Source: Streptomyces niger (lineage in GTDB: Bacteria > Actinomycetota > Actinomycetes > Streptomycetales > Streptomycetaceae). Taken from it: a DNA stretch of 64,000 nt. The translations under genes and the position numbers were made by a program. Each line of letters opens with the position of its first letter. The stretch's first letter is position 1. The DNA lies in the NCBI RefSeq assembly GCF_000718305.1, contig NZ_JOFQ01000016.1, forward strand, positions 1-64,000. Reading direction: 5' to 3'. Positions 18,494 to 27,490 of the stretch are shown here, in pieces. Under the pieces are notes generated by a model, which saw nothing but the letters and a program-made list of their open reading frames with translations, was not told where the DNA came from and did not search any database.

Positions 18494-19693
18494 ATGCCGC
18501 TGTCGGACGGCGCCGTGACGGCCGGCGGTACGGAGGCGTCCCCCGTGCAACTGGCCAAATTCCATGCGCCCGAAGTGGTGTTCGGTACGGGCTCGCTGGC
18601 CGAGCTGGGCCACTGCGCGCTGCGCGTCGGCGGTCGACGCCCGTTCCTCGTCACGGACCCGGGCCTGATCGAGGCCGGCTGGGTGGACGAGGCGGTCGGC
18701 CATCTGCGGCAGGTCGGACTGCGGCCCGTGGTGTGGCACGAGCTGACGCCGAACCCCAAGGACCACGAGGTGGAGGCCGGTTTCCAGCGGTACGCGGAGA
18801 GCGGCAGCGACGTGATCGTCGCGCTGGGCGGCGGGTCGTGCATCGACGCGGCGAAGGGCGTGGCGATCCTGGCCAGCAATGGTGGCCGGATCCTGGATTT
18901 CGAGGGCGTGGACCTGGTGGGGCTGCCGATCCCGCCGACCGTGATGGTGCCGTCCACGTCCGGTACGGGCGCGGACGTCTCGCAGTTCGCGGTGATCACC
19001 GACACCGCCGAGCAGGTCAAGATCACGATCATCAGCCGGACGCTGGTCCCGGAGATCTCGCTGATCGACCCGCGGCTGCTGACCACCATGCCGGACTGGC
19101 TGAACGCCGCGACCGGCCTGGACGCCCTCACGCACGCCATCGAGTCCTTCGTCTCCCGGGCCCACAACCCGCTCACCGACACCCTCGCGCTGCACGCCGT
19201 ACAGCTGATCACCGGCCATCTGCGGGGTACCCAGACCCGGCCCAAGGAGGTCAGCCCGCGGCTGGCGATGGCACAGGGCTCACTGGAGGCCGGCATGGCC
19301 TTCACCAATGCGATCCTCGGCGCGACGCACGCCATGAGCCACCAGGTCGGCGGGTTGCTGGACGCGCCGCACGGCGTGGTCAACGGCGTGCTGCTGCCGC
19401 ACGTGATCCGCTTCAACGCGGCGGCCCGGCCGGACCGTTTCGTCGCGCTCGCCTCGGCCGCCGGGCTGGCCACCGACGGCGTCCCGCCGGAGGAGGCGGC
19501 GCTGGCGCTGGCCGAGCGGGTCAGAACGCTCGCGGACGACGTGGGCGTGCCGAAGGGCCTGGCCAGCCTCGGCGTCGCCGAGGCCGACCTGCCCCGGCTG
19601 GCCCGGACCACGCTCAAGGACGCCTGTCTGGCCACCAACCCGCGGGACGCCGGGGCGCAGGACATCGAAGCGCTCTTCCGGGCCGCACTGTGA
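18494..19693 (+). CDS. Iron-containing alcohol dehydrogenase (group III)
   Basis: Protein of 399 residues. NAD-binding GGGSCIDAAKG (112-122) and the group III metal ligands Asp210 and His214 (GLDALTHAIE), His279 (GATHAMSH) and His293 (APHG) are all present. Family members oxidise short alcohols and diols, for example 1,3-propanediol. The ATG at 18494 follows AGGAGG by about five bases. It is the first gene of a run with a histidine kinase (10 bp after the stop) and a LuxR response regulator. The same trio is found in the mycobacterial mno region, where the two-component system controls alcohol metabolism. Confidence 0.9.
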   Translation: MPLSDGAVTAGGTEASPVQLAKFHAPEVVFGTGSLAELGHCALRVGGRRPFLVTDPGLIEAGWVDEAVGHLRQVGLRPVVWHELTPNPKDHEVEAGFQRYAESGSDVIVALGGGSCIDAAKGVAILASNGGRILDFEGVDLVGLPIPPTVMVPSTSGTGADVSQFAVITDTAEQVKITIISRTLVPEISLIDPRLLTTMPDWLNAATGLDALTHAIESFVSRAHNPLTDTLALHAVQLITGHLRGTQTRPKEVSPRLAMAQGSLEAGMAFTNAILGATHAMSHQVGGLLDAPHGVVNGVLLPHVIRFNAAARPDRFVALASAAGLATDGVPPEEAALALAERVRTLADDVGVPKGLASLGVAEADLPRLARTTLKDACLATNPRDAGAQDIEALFRAAL

Positions 19694-19703
19694 GGCGGGC
19701 CGC

Positions 19704-21083
19704 ATGAATGTCTACGGTCGGGCGCCGGGCAGCGGGACGGACCTGGGCGCGCTCACCGGGCTCCGCTCGGGCAAGCGGTCCTTCTACCCCGCGTACGTGC
19801 GCTCCAACGAGCGCCTGGAGCGGGCCGTGGAGGCGCTGGACGGCATCTCGCGCGCCCTGGTCCGCACGGCCGAGGGGCCGCGGGCACTGGTCGAGGCGGT
19901 GGTGCGGGCCGCCGCCGAGCACCTGCGGGCGCGCCGGCTGCTGCTGGCCGTGGCGGACGGCGCGCTCCGTGCGGCCCGCCCGCGCTTCCTGCTGCTCGCC
20001 GACGACGTGCTGATCGACGACGAGACGATGCTCCCCGCAGATGTACGCGCGCACCTGGCGGTGTTGCGGACCCGGCCGTGGGAGGCGGAGTCGGCGGACG
20101 GCGGCGACGGCTGGGTACGGGCGCCCATGACGCTGGACGACGAGCCGGTGGGCGGGATCGCGGCGCAGCCCGGTACCGGCCTCGAAGTCGCCGACACGGA
20201 CCTGGCGATCCTGCGCGTCCTGGCGAACCAGGCGGCCGTCGCGCTGCACAACTCCTACCTCTTCCACTCCGCGACCCGGCTGCGCGGCCGTACGGAGCAG
20301 CTCTCCGAGGCGGCGGCCCGGCAGGCCAAGGACCTCGCGGCACGCAGCGCCGAGCTGGCCGAGACGCAGGCGCGGCTGGTCGAGGCGATGCAGCGGCAGG
20401 CGCTGGACGACGAACGGCACCGGATCGCCCGCGAACTGCACGACAGTGTCACGCAGTACGTGCTCAGCGCGGGCATGACCATGGAGGTGTGCCGGGCCGA
20501 ACTGGCGGCCCTGGGCGACCCGGTGGCGGAGATCGCCGACCGGCTCGCGGCCGCCAAGGACCTCAACCGGCAGGCCGTGGAGCGGCTGCGGGCCGCCATC
20601 TACGCGCTGCACCACACCGCCGACGAACCGCCCGGCCCGCTCCCGGTGATGCTGGAACGGCTGTCCACGGTGCACCTCCGGTCGGACCTGGAGGTCCGCG
20701 TACGAGTGGCGGGCAGTCCCGTACCGCTGCCGCCGCGCGCCGAGCAGTCGCTGCTGCGGCTGACGGGCGAGGCGCTGTTCAACGCGGGCGCGCACGGCGG
20801 CGCCCGCCAAGCCGTGGTGCGCCTGGGGTACCGCCCGGACACGGTCGTCCTGAGCGTGTCGGACGACGGTACGGGCGAGCCGGCGCAGCTGCGGCGAGCG
20901 CTGCGGCTGTGCCGGGCCGCCGACCTCTCGGGCCGCCACCGCGGGCTGGCCAACATGCTGGCCAGGGCCGAGGAGCTGGGCGGCACCCTGTCGATCCGGC
21001 GGGCGCGGCTGGGCGGCATCCAGCTGCGGGTGCAGATCCCGCTGCCGGTCCCTACCGATCCGGAGATCGCCGATGACGAGTGA
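19704..21083 (+). CDS. GAF sensor histidine kinase, NarL/MnoS type
   Basis: Protein of 459 residues without membrane segments, so it senses a cytoplasmic signal. A GAF-like domain covers about residues 45-185, a coiled-coil 195-235, and the HisKA_3 box ERHRIARELHDSVTQ puts the phosphorylated His at 246. The ATPase has a degenerate N-box (GEALFNAGAHGGA) and DDGTG. It shares an operon with the alcohol dehydrogenase and overlaps the LuxR regulator by 11 bp. By position and architecture it corresponds to MnoS of the mycobacterial methanol/diol regulon; the name is not transferred because orthology was not tested. Confidence 0.88.
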   Translation: MNVYGRAPGSGTDLGALTGLRSGKRSFYPAYVRSNERLERAVEALDGISRALVRTAEGPRALVEAVVRAAAEHLRARRLLLAVADGALRAARPRFLLLADDVLIDDETMLPADVRAHLAVLRTRPWEAESADGGDGWVRAPMTLDDEPVGGIAAQPGTGLEVADTDLAILRVLANQAAVALHNSYLFHSATRLRGRTEQLSEAAARQAKDLAARSAELAETQARLVEAMQRQALDDERHRIARELHDSVTQYVLSAGMTMEVCRAELAALGDPVAEIADRLAAAKDLNRQAVERLRAAIYALHHTADEPPGPLPVMLERLSTVHLRSDLEVRVRVAGSPVPLPPRAEQSLLRLTGEALFNAGAHGGARQAVVRLGYRPDTVVLSVSDDGTGEPAQLRRALRLCRAADLSGRHRGLANMLARAEELGGTLSIRRARLGGIQLRVQIPLPVPTDPEIADDE

Positions 21084-21774
21084 GACCCAGATGACCACCG
21101 AACAGCGCACGTCCGGCACCACGCAGACCGCCGCGCCCACCGCCCGGGTGCGGGTCGTCCTCGTCGACGACCACGCCATCGTGCGGCAGGGGCTGCGGTC
21201 CATCCTGGAGCGGGAACCGGACCTGGAGATCGTCGGCGAGGCCAGTACGGCGGCGGAGGCCACCGCCGTCACCGAGCGCACCCGGCCCGACATCGTGCTG
21301 CTGGACCTGAAGCTGTCCACCGGCGCCGACGCGGAGGGCCTGGAGCTGTGCGCGCGGCTCACCGGGGACCACCCCGGCCTGGCGGTCCTCGTCCTGACGA
21401 CCTTCCTCGACGACGCGCTGGTGGTGGGCGCGATCCAGCACGGCGCGCGCGGTTACGTCGTCAAGGACGTGGACACCACCGAACTGCTGCGCTCCATCCG
21501 GGCCGTGGCCCGCAACGAGAGCGCCTTCGACTCCCGTTCGGCGGCCGCGATGGTGCGCTCCCTGCGGCCGCCCGCCGACCGGCCGGTCTTCACCGAGCGG
21601 GAGCTGCGGGTCCTGGAGCTGCTCGCCCGCGGCCTGAGCAACCGCGACATCGGCACCCGGCTCTACATCTCCGAGACCACGGTGAAGTTCCACGTCCGCA
21701 ACATCATGCGGAAGCTGGACGCGGCGAGCCGGGCCGAGGCGGTGTACGAGGCGAGCAAGATGGGCGTGATCTGA
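21073..21774 (+). CDS. LuxR-family response regulator, MnoR type
   Basis: Protein of 233 residues. The receiver domain (about 26-145) has the acidic VDDH pocket and phosphoacceptor Asp78 in IVLLDLKLS; Lys at GYVVKDVD completes it. The C-terminal LuxR helix-turn-helix is clear: FTERELRVLELLARGLSNRDIGTRLYISETTVKFHVRNIMRKL. The start at 21073 overlaps the kinase gene; an ATG at 21091 is also possible. Likely targets are the island promoters, including the inverted repeats between mdo and mftA. It converges on mftM with an 18-bp gap. Confidence 0.9.
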   Translation: MTSETQMTTEQRTSGTTQTAAPTARVRVVLVDDHAIVRQGLRSILEREPDLEIVGEASTAAEATAVTERTRPDIVLLDLKLSTGADAEGLELCARLTGDHPGLAVLVLTTFLDDALVVGAIQHGARGYVVKDVDTTELLRSIRAVARNESAFDSRSAAAMVRSLRPPADRPVFTERELRVLELLARGLSNRDIGTRLYISETTVKFHVRNIMRKLDAASRAEAVYEASKMGVI

Positions 21775-21792
21775 CCGCCGGCCCGGCGTCCC

Positions 21793-22716
21793 TCACTCCG
21801 TGTCGAGCACCAGCCAGCCGCCGTGGAAGTCGCTGACCGTGAAGGGGCGTCCCGTGCCGCGGCCGAGCGCGCCGAGCTGGTCCCGGTCGAAGCAGCGGAC
21901 GTGCCCGTACGCGGCGGTCGGCTCGTCCTCGTACGGCACCGCGACCACCACCCGGTGCCGGGCCAGCCGCAGGGCCTCGGTCAGGACCGCGGCGCCGTGC
22001 CGGGGGTCGAGGTGTTCCAGCAGGTGGATGGCGGTGACGGTGTCCACGGCGCGGTCCGGCAGCGGTACGCGCGCGGCGTCGCAGGTGAGGGTGCGCAGCG
22101 GCGTACCGCGGGCGTCGGCGACCGCTTCGAGCAGCCGCATCGTGCCGGACGACACGTCGGAGGCGAGGACGGTGCGGTCCGGCTTCCGCGCGAGCAGCAG
22201 GGCGAGGAAGCCGAAGCAGGCGCCGAGGTCCAGGACGCTGCCCGGCGGCACCAGGTCCAGGGTGCGGCGGTAGACCGGCGCGAATCCGGCGATCGAGGAG
22301 TGGCCGGCCGGCGCCGGGCCCTGCCAGCAGGCGCGGATGCGGGCCAGGGTGTTGTCGTAGAAGCGGGCCCAGGAGGCGACCGGGCCGGGCACGCAGGAGC
22401 GCACCACGCCGGTGAAGACCCGCTCGAAGACGTCGGGCCCGGACAGCCAGCCGGGCGCGAACAGCTCGCCCGCGAGCAGCCCGGCCAGGTCGTTGTCGAG
22501 CGCTTCGGGGGTGATCCGGTGGGTCACCTCGATGCGGTGGGCGCGGCGGCGCAGGCAGAAGTGGTCGGTACGGACCACCGGTGGCTCCGGGGCGCGGGCG
22601 GCGCCCCCGTCATCGCGGACCACGCTGACCAGGTGGTCGGCGTAGTGGCCAGGGCGGTGCGGGGCGAGCGGGTCGATGGCGGTGGCGGCGAGCCGCAGCC
22701 GGTCGGCCCCGGTCAC
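21793..22716 (-). CDS. mftM: Mycofactocin oligosaccharide methyltransferase MftM
   Basis: SAM-dependent methyltransferase of 307 residues. Motif I is SVLDLGACFGFLALLLA, followed by VLASDVSSGTMRLLEA and the post-motif DTVTAIHLLEHLDPRHG. The long N-terminal region (RTDHFCLRRRAHRIEVTHRITPEALDNDLAGLLAG and the FYDNTLARI helix) is what I associate with MftM, which methylates the oligoglucosyl tail of mycofactocin. The mft cluster 5 kb away supports this. The GTG start overlaps the VWA gene stop by four bases, so it is the last gene of the mdo-moxR-VWA-mftM minus-strand operon. Confidence 0.8.
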   Translation of the reverse strand: MTGADRLRLAATAIDPLAPHRPGHYADHLVSVVRDDGGAARAPEPPVVRTDHFCLRRRAHRIEVTHRITPEALDNDLAGLLAGELFAPGWLSGPDVFERVFTGVVRSCVPGPVASWARFYDNTLARIRACWQGPAPAGHSSIAGFAPVYRRTLDLVPPGSVLDLGACFGFLALLLARKPDRTVLASDVSSGTMRLLEAVADARGTPLRTLTCDAARVPLPDRAVDTVTAIHLLEHLDPRHGAAVLTEALRLARHRVVVAVPYEDEPTAAYGHVRCFDRDQLGALGRGTGRPFTVSDFHGGWLVLDTE

Positions 22717-24251
22717 CGGCCCGTCACCTCCGCCGAGATCCGGTCCGCCGTGCGCCGTAGCCCGGCGAGGTCGCCGACGACCTGGACGCGGTCGCAGAAC
22801 TCCGCGTACCGCGGCAGGTCGCAGGCGCCCAGCCCCCAGGAGTAGCGGGGTTCGGGCGTGAGCCAGAGGGTCTGCCGGACCCGGCGGGTCAGCTCGGCGA
22901 AGGCGTCGATGCCCGGGTCGTTGCCGTTGCCGCGGCCGTCGCCGAGGACGAGGAACGTGGTGCGGCGGTTGAAGGCGCCGCCGTGGTCCTGCAGCAGCGC
23001 TTCGAAGGCCCGGCCGTAGTCGGAGTTGGCGTCGGTGTCGAGCAGGCCGCCGGCCGGGAGGCCGTCGAAGACCAGGCCGAGCGCGCGCTCCAGCGGATGC
23101 TCGGCGAACAGCTCGGTGATCTCGGCCGGTTCGTCGACGAAGGCGAAGGTCCGCACCTGCGCGAAGAGCGACTGGAGGCCGTGCACGAGGTGCAGGGTGA
23201 AGCGTGCGGTGGACCGTACGGAGAGCGACACGTCGGTGAGGACGACGAGCCGGGGCTTGTCCTCGGCGCGGGTGACGGTGACCGGGCGGAACGGCACGCC
23301 GTCGTACCGCATGTTGCGGCGCATCGTCCGCCCCGGATGCACCCGCCCTCGCGGGGTGTTGCGCTTGCGGCTGGTCAGCGCGCCGTGCAGGGAGTGCGCC
23401 AGCCGGCGCAGCGCGTCCTCCAGGTCGGCCCGTTCGTCCTCGTCGACGCGCTCGGCCCGTACCTGTTCGGCGATCCGGGTCTCCACGGCGGCCGACTCCA
23501 GTTCCGCGAGCCGGTCCAGGTGGCGTTTGAGGAGTTCGGGGAGGTTGTCGAGGGTGCCGGCGAGGCGGCGGCGCAGCGCGTTCAGCGCCTCCCGGTCGAG
23601 GTCGTCGGAGTCCTCGCCACCGGAGAGCCGGCCGAGGAGGGCGTCCTGCTGAGCGACGGACAGTTCGGTGTCGATGCGGTGGCCGGTGGCGGCGGACAGC
23701 TCGCCGGGGACGCCGGCGCCGTGCAGCCGCTCGGTCTCCAGCTGCACGGAGGGCACGTCGTCGCCGCCCGCCCGCGCACCGTCCTTGGACAGCACGATCT
23801 CGTCGGTCATGGCGGCCAGGTCGATCTTGTTGGCCTCCTGGTGGAGGTTGTACTGCTCGGCCAGGTCCCGCTGGTCGAAGTAGTCGCGGATGTCGGAAGG
23901 CTTGCCGTGGCTGTGGCCCTGCTGCGGGGTCTCCGAGGGCTCCTCGGAGACGGTGAAGGAGTCCAGCGCGCCGGTGTCGGTGAGGTCGTCGTGCTCATGG
24001 CTGTGGCCGTGCCCGTCGTCCCGGCCGCCCACCGGGCGCAGCGAGAAGAACGCGGTGAACAGCTCGTCGAACACCGGGTCGTCCCGCCGGTCCTTCACCA
24101 GCGCCAGCCGCAGCGCCTCACGCAGCGTCGGCCGGTCGGCCAGCACGCCGGGCTGGGCCGCGCAGCGCATCGCGTCCCTCGCCTCCGACACCGACACCCG
24201 CAGGCCGTACAGGCGCAGGATGCGGACGAACCGGTGCAGGCTGCTCTCCAC
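22713..24251 (-). CDS. VWA-domain (CoxE-like) protein, MoxR partner
   Basis: Protein of 512 residues. The C-terminal half holds a von Willebrand A fold with the metal-ion site LTDVSLSVRSTARF (Asp-X-Ser-X-Ser) at about residue 340, as in CoxE-like partners of MoxR ATPases. The N-terminal helical region includes RDDGHGHSHEHDD and a second PQQGHSHGK stretch, both rich in His and Asp. MoxR/VWA pairs act as chaperones that mature metalloenzymes. It lies 11 bp after moxR and overlaps mftM, with the alcohol dehydrogenase mdo as first gene, so Mdo is the likely client. GTG start. Confidence 0.87.
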   Translation of the reverse strand: MESSLHRFVRILRLYGLRVSVSEARDAMRCAAQPGVLADRPTLREALRLALVKDRRDDPVFDELFTAFFSLRPVGGRDDGHGHSHEHDDLTDTGALDSFTVSEEPSETPQQGHSHGKPSDIRDYFDQRDLAEQYNLHQEANKIDLAAMTDEIVLSKDGARAGGDDVPSVQLETERLHGAGVPGELSAATGHRIDTELSVAQQDALLGRLSGGEDSDDLDREALNALRRRLAGTLDNLPELLKRHLDRLAELESAAVETRIAEQVRAERVDEDERADLEDALRRLAHSLHGALTSRKRNTPRGRVHPGRTMRRNMRYDGVPFRPVTVTRAEDKPRLVVLTDVSLSVRSTARFTLHLVHGLQSLFAQVRTFAFVDEPAEITELFAEHPLERALGLVFDGLPAGGLLDTDANSDYGRAFEALLQDHGGAFNRRTTFLVLGDGRGNGNDPGIDAFAELTRRVRQTLWLTPEPRYSWGLGACDLPRYAEFCDRVQVVGDLAGLRRTADRISAEVTGR

Positions 24252-24262
24252 GTCACCGCCCC

Positions 24263-25426
<1,164 letters not shown>

Positions 25427-25448
25427 GGCTCCTCCGTCCGTCCGGGGG

Positions 25449-25481
25449 CGGGCGGGGCCGGTGTGCGGCCGGCCCCGCCCG
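25449..25481 (-). terminator. Strong hairpin between mdo and moxR
   Basis: A perfect 13-bp GC stem (25449-25461 with 25469-25481) and seven-base loop, 17 bases after the mdo stop and 23 before the moxR start. It has no T-run, so it may act as a partial terminator or as an RNA-stabilising end, keeping mdo message above that of its chaperone genes. Confidence 0.65.
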
Positions 25482-25497
25482 ACGCGGGGGTGGTGGG

Positions 25498-26790
25498 TCA
25501 GCTGAGCAGGTCGTCCAGGTCGCCGGTCATGCAGTGCTCTACGACCGGGCGGACGGTGTCGAAGGTGCACTCCTTGGCGTTGCCCGGGGTGCAGGCGTCG
25601 CCGAGGACGTGCCGGGTGATGCGGTCGACGTCGGCGGCGTCGCCGCTGATCACGGAGGCCTTCTCGTAGTACGCGGTCGGGCCCGTGCCCAGCCGGTTCT
25701 TGGAGTACGAGTCCTGCTTGACGTCCACGAACCGCTCGGGGATGCCGACGTCGCGCAGCAGCCGGATCCCGGCCGCCAGCGCCGCCTCGGCGGCCTGCAC
25801 CTTGGTCATGCCGTGCGTGTCCACGCCCATCGCCTCGGCGATGTCGGCGAACCGCTCGTAGTGCGCCGGCATGTTGAACGCCCACACCCGGGGCAGCGCG
25901 ATGGCGTTGTTGAGCCCGTGGTGGGTGTCGTAGAAGGCGCTGACGGCGTGCGAGATGGAGTGGATGATGCCCAGGCCGCCCGAGTTGAAGGCCTGCGCCG
26001 CGATGTACTGCGCGTACATCATGCCCTCGCGCCCGGCCAGGTCCTGGCCGTTCCAGACCGCCTGCCGCAGGCTCTTCGCGGTCAGCTTGATGGCGTGCAG
26101 CGCGTTGCCCAGCGAGGGCTGGAAGTCGAGCCGGGAGACGTACGGCTCGGAGGCGTGCGCGAGGACGTCGAAGCCGCACTGGGCGGTGTAGTCCAGCGGG
26201 CAGTCGTAGTACAGCGTCGGGTCGTCGATCGCGAGGGTGGCGACGGAGGCGTCGTCGAACGCCACGTACTTGTGCGGGTTCTCCGGGTCGGTGGTGGTGT
26301 CGGTGATGACGTAGGCCCAGGAGGTCTCCGAACCGGTGCCGGCGGTGGTGGAGACCGCGATGTGCGGCGGGTTCTTGGGGTTCTCGGACTTGTTGAAGCC
26401 CTCGAACTCGTTGACGCTGCGGCCGTCGTGGGCCACGGAGATCCGCGCGCCCTTGCAGGCGTCGTGCGAGGATCCGCCGCCGATCGAGACGAAGGAGTCG
26501 CACTTGTTCTGCTGGTACAGCGCCACGGCGTCCATGACGTTGTAGTCCTTGGGGTTGGACTCGACCTGGTCGTACACCACGACCTCCAGGCCGTGGTACT
26601 TCATCGACTCCACGATCTTGTGCACGGTGTCGCTGCCGCGCAGACCGGTGGTCATCACCAGCGTCTTCCTGAAGCCCAGCTTCTTGGCCTCGGGGCCGAT
26701 CAACTCGTGGGCGCCGGGGCCCAGGAGGGCCCGCGGGAACGGGTGGAACTCCTTGATCGGGAATGGCTTGAGAAGTTCGTCGACCTGCAT
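25498..26790 (-). CDS. mdo: NDMA-dependent methanol/alcohol dehydrogenase
   Basis: Protein of 430 residues of the iron-type alcohol dehydrogenase family. The dinucleotide motif is SIGGGSSHDACKG (102-114), metal ligands lie in GFDVLAHASE (Asp208, His212), GIIHSISHAV (His281) and HHG (His290-291). MQVDELLKPFPIKEFHPFPRAL is the N-terminus of the NDMA-dependent methanol dehydrogenases (Mno/Mdo), which hold NADP(H) tightly and need an external acceptor; genetic work in mycobacteria shows this is mycofactocin. It is divergent from mftA, directly linking enzyme and cofactor. The ATG at 26790 fits the family N-terminus; the Shine-Dalgarno GAGAGGA is rather distant. The preferred alcohol (methanol, ethanol or longer) cannot be told from sequence. 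Confidence 0.92.
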   Translation of the reverse strand: MQVDELLKPFPIKEFHPFPRALLGPGAHELIGPEAKKLGFRKTLVMTTGLRGSDTVHKIVESMKYHGLEVVVYDQVESNPKDYNVMDAVALYQQNKCDSFVSIGGGSSHDACKGARISVAHDGRSVNEFEGFNKSENPKNPPHIAVSTTAGTGSETSWAYVITDTTTDPENPHKYVAFDDASVATLAIDDPTLYYDCPLDYTAQCGFDVLAHASEPYVSRLDFQPSLGNALHAIKLTAKSLRQAVWNGQDLAGREGMMYAQYIAAQAFNSGGLGIIHSISHAVSAFYDTHHGLNNAIALPRVWAFNMPAHYERFADIAEAMGVDTHGMTKVQAAEAALAAGIRLLRDVGIPERFVDVKQDSYSKNRLGTGPTAYYEKASVISGDAADVDRITRHVLGDACTPGNAKECTFDTVRPVVEHCMTGDLDDLLS

Positions 26791-26841
26791 GGGGACTCGT
26801 TTCCTCTCCGCGGTGGGGAGCCCGTGAGCTCGGACGGGCCG

Positions 26842-27001
26842 AACGTAGGCGCGCCGCTTCCCGCCGTGGAAGCGGTGCGGGAGCGATCCCGGTCGACCGG
26901 CGGCCCGTACGGCACGGACGCAGGGCACGGGCCCCCTCCGAACGGAGGGGGCGACGGCGGCCGAAGTTACGGCGAGGCGGTGCGGGCCGCCGTCCTAGCG
27001 T
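26842..27001. promoter_or_regulatory. Divergent mdo / mftA control region
   Basis: Two strong inverted repeats lie between the divergent genes: GCGCCGCTTCC-N6-GGAAGCGGTGC (26851-26878, one mismatch) and GCCCCCTCCG-AA-CGGAGGGGGC (26931-26952, perfect). A -10-like TACGTT for mdo is at 26847-26842 on the minus strand, directly beside the first repeat. A TAGCGT -10 for mftA is at 26996-27001, with the second repeat 44-65 bp above it. No good -35 is seen for either, suggesting activator control. Confidence 0.5.
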
Positions 27002-27054
27002 CGTTTCCAGGAGCACGACGGCTCCCCGACTCCCCTGTCCCGGAAGGAACTGCG

Positions 27055-27183
27055 ATGCACGAGGACGCCCGTACCACCGAGCCCGCCACCGCCACCGACC
27101 CCACCGCCGCGCCGGAGGACGGCATCATCGAGGAACTGCTCGTCGAGGAGGTCTCCATCGACGGCATGTGCGGCGTCTACTAG
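27055..27183 (+). CDS. mftA: Mycofactocin precursor peptide MftA
   Basis: Peptide of 42 residues ending IDGMCGVY, the invariant C-terminus of MftA. The terminal Val-Tyr pair is decarboxylated and cross-linked by MftC, then released to give the redox-active core. The upstream EELLVEEVSIDG is the conserved recognition part bound by MftB. The ATG at 27055 has GGAAGGA seven bases before it. First gene of the mftABCDE-SDR-mftF-acs-adk run and divergent from mdo. Confidence 0.96.
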   Translation: MHEDARTTEPATATDPTAAPEDGIIEELLVEEVSIDGMCGVY

Positions 27184-27192
27184 GCCGCCGCC

Positions 27193-27459
27193 GTGCACTC
27201 GACGTTCGACGCCGGACGGCCCTACCGGCTGAACCCGAGTGTCGCGCTGCGCCCCGAGCCGTTCGGGGCGCTGGCGTACCACTTCGGCAACCGCCGGCTG
27301 TCCTTTCTGAAGGCCCCCGAACTCGTCGAGCTCGTCACCGGGCTCGACCGGCACCCCAGCGTGACCGAGGCGCTGGACCGCGTCCCCGGGCAGCGGCGCA
27401 CCGCCTTCCTGCGCGCCCTCGCCTCGCTGGCCGCCGCCGACATGATCATCCCGCAGTGA
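27193..27459 (+). CDS. mftB: Mycofactocin peptide chaperone MftB
   Basis: Protein of 88 residues of the PqqD-like RiPP-recognition fold: YRLNPSVALRPEPFGALAYHFGNRRLSFLKAPELVELV with the C-terminal helix RRTAFLRALASLAAADMIIPQ. MftB binds the MftA leader and presents it to MftC. GTG start at 27193, nine bases after the mftA stop; no clear Shine-Dalgarno beyond the mftA end, so coupling is likely. Confidence 0.95.
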   Translation: MHSTFDAGRPYRLNPSVALRPEPFGALAYHFGNRRLSFLKAPELVELVTGLDRHPSVTEALDRVPGQRRTAFLRALASLAAADMIIPQ

Positions 27460-27490
27460 TGCGGAAGAGAAGCGGAAGAGGAGTCCGGTG

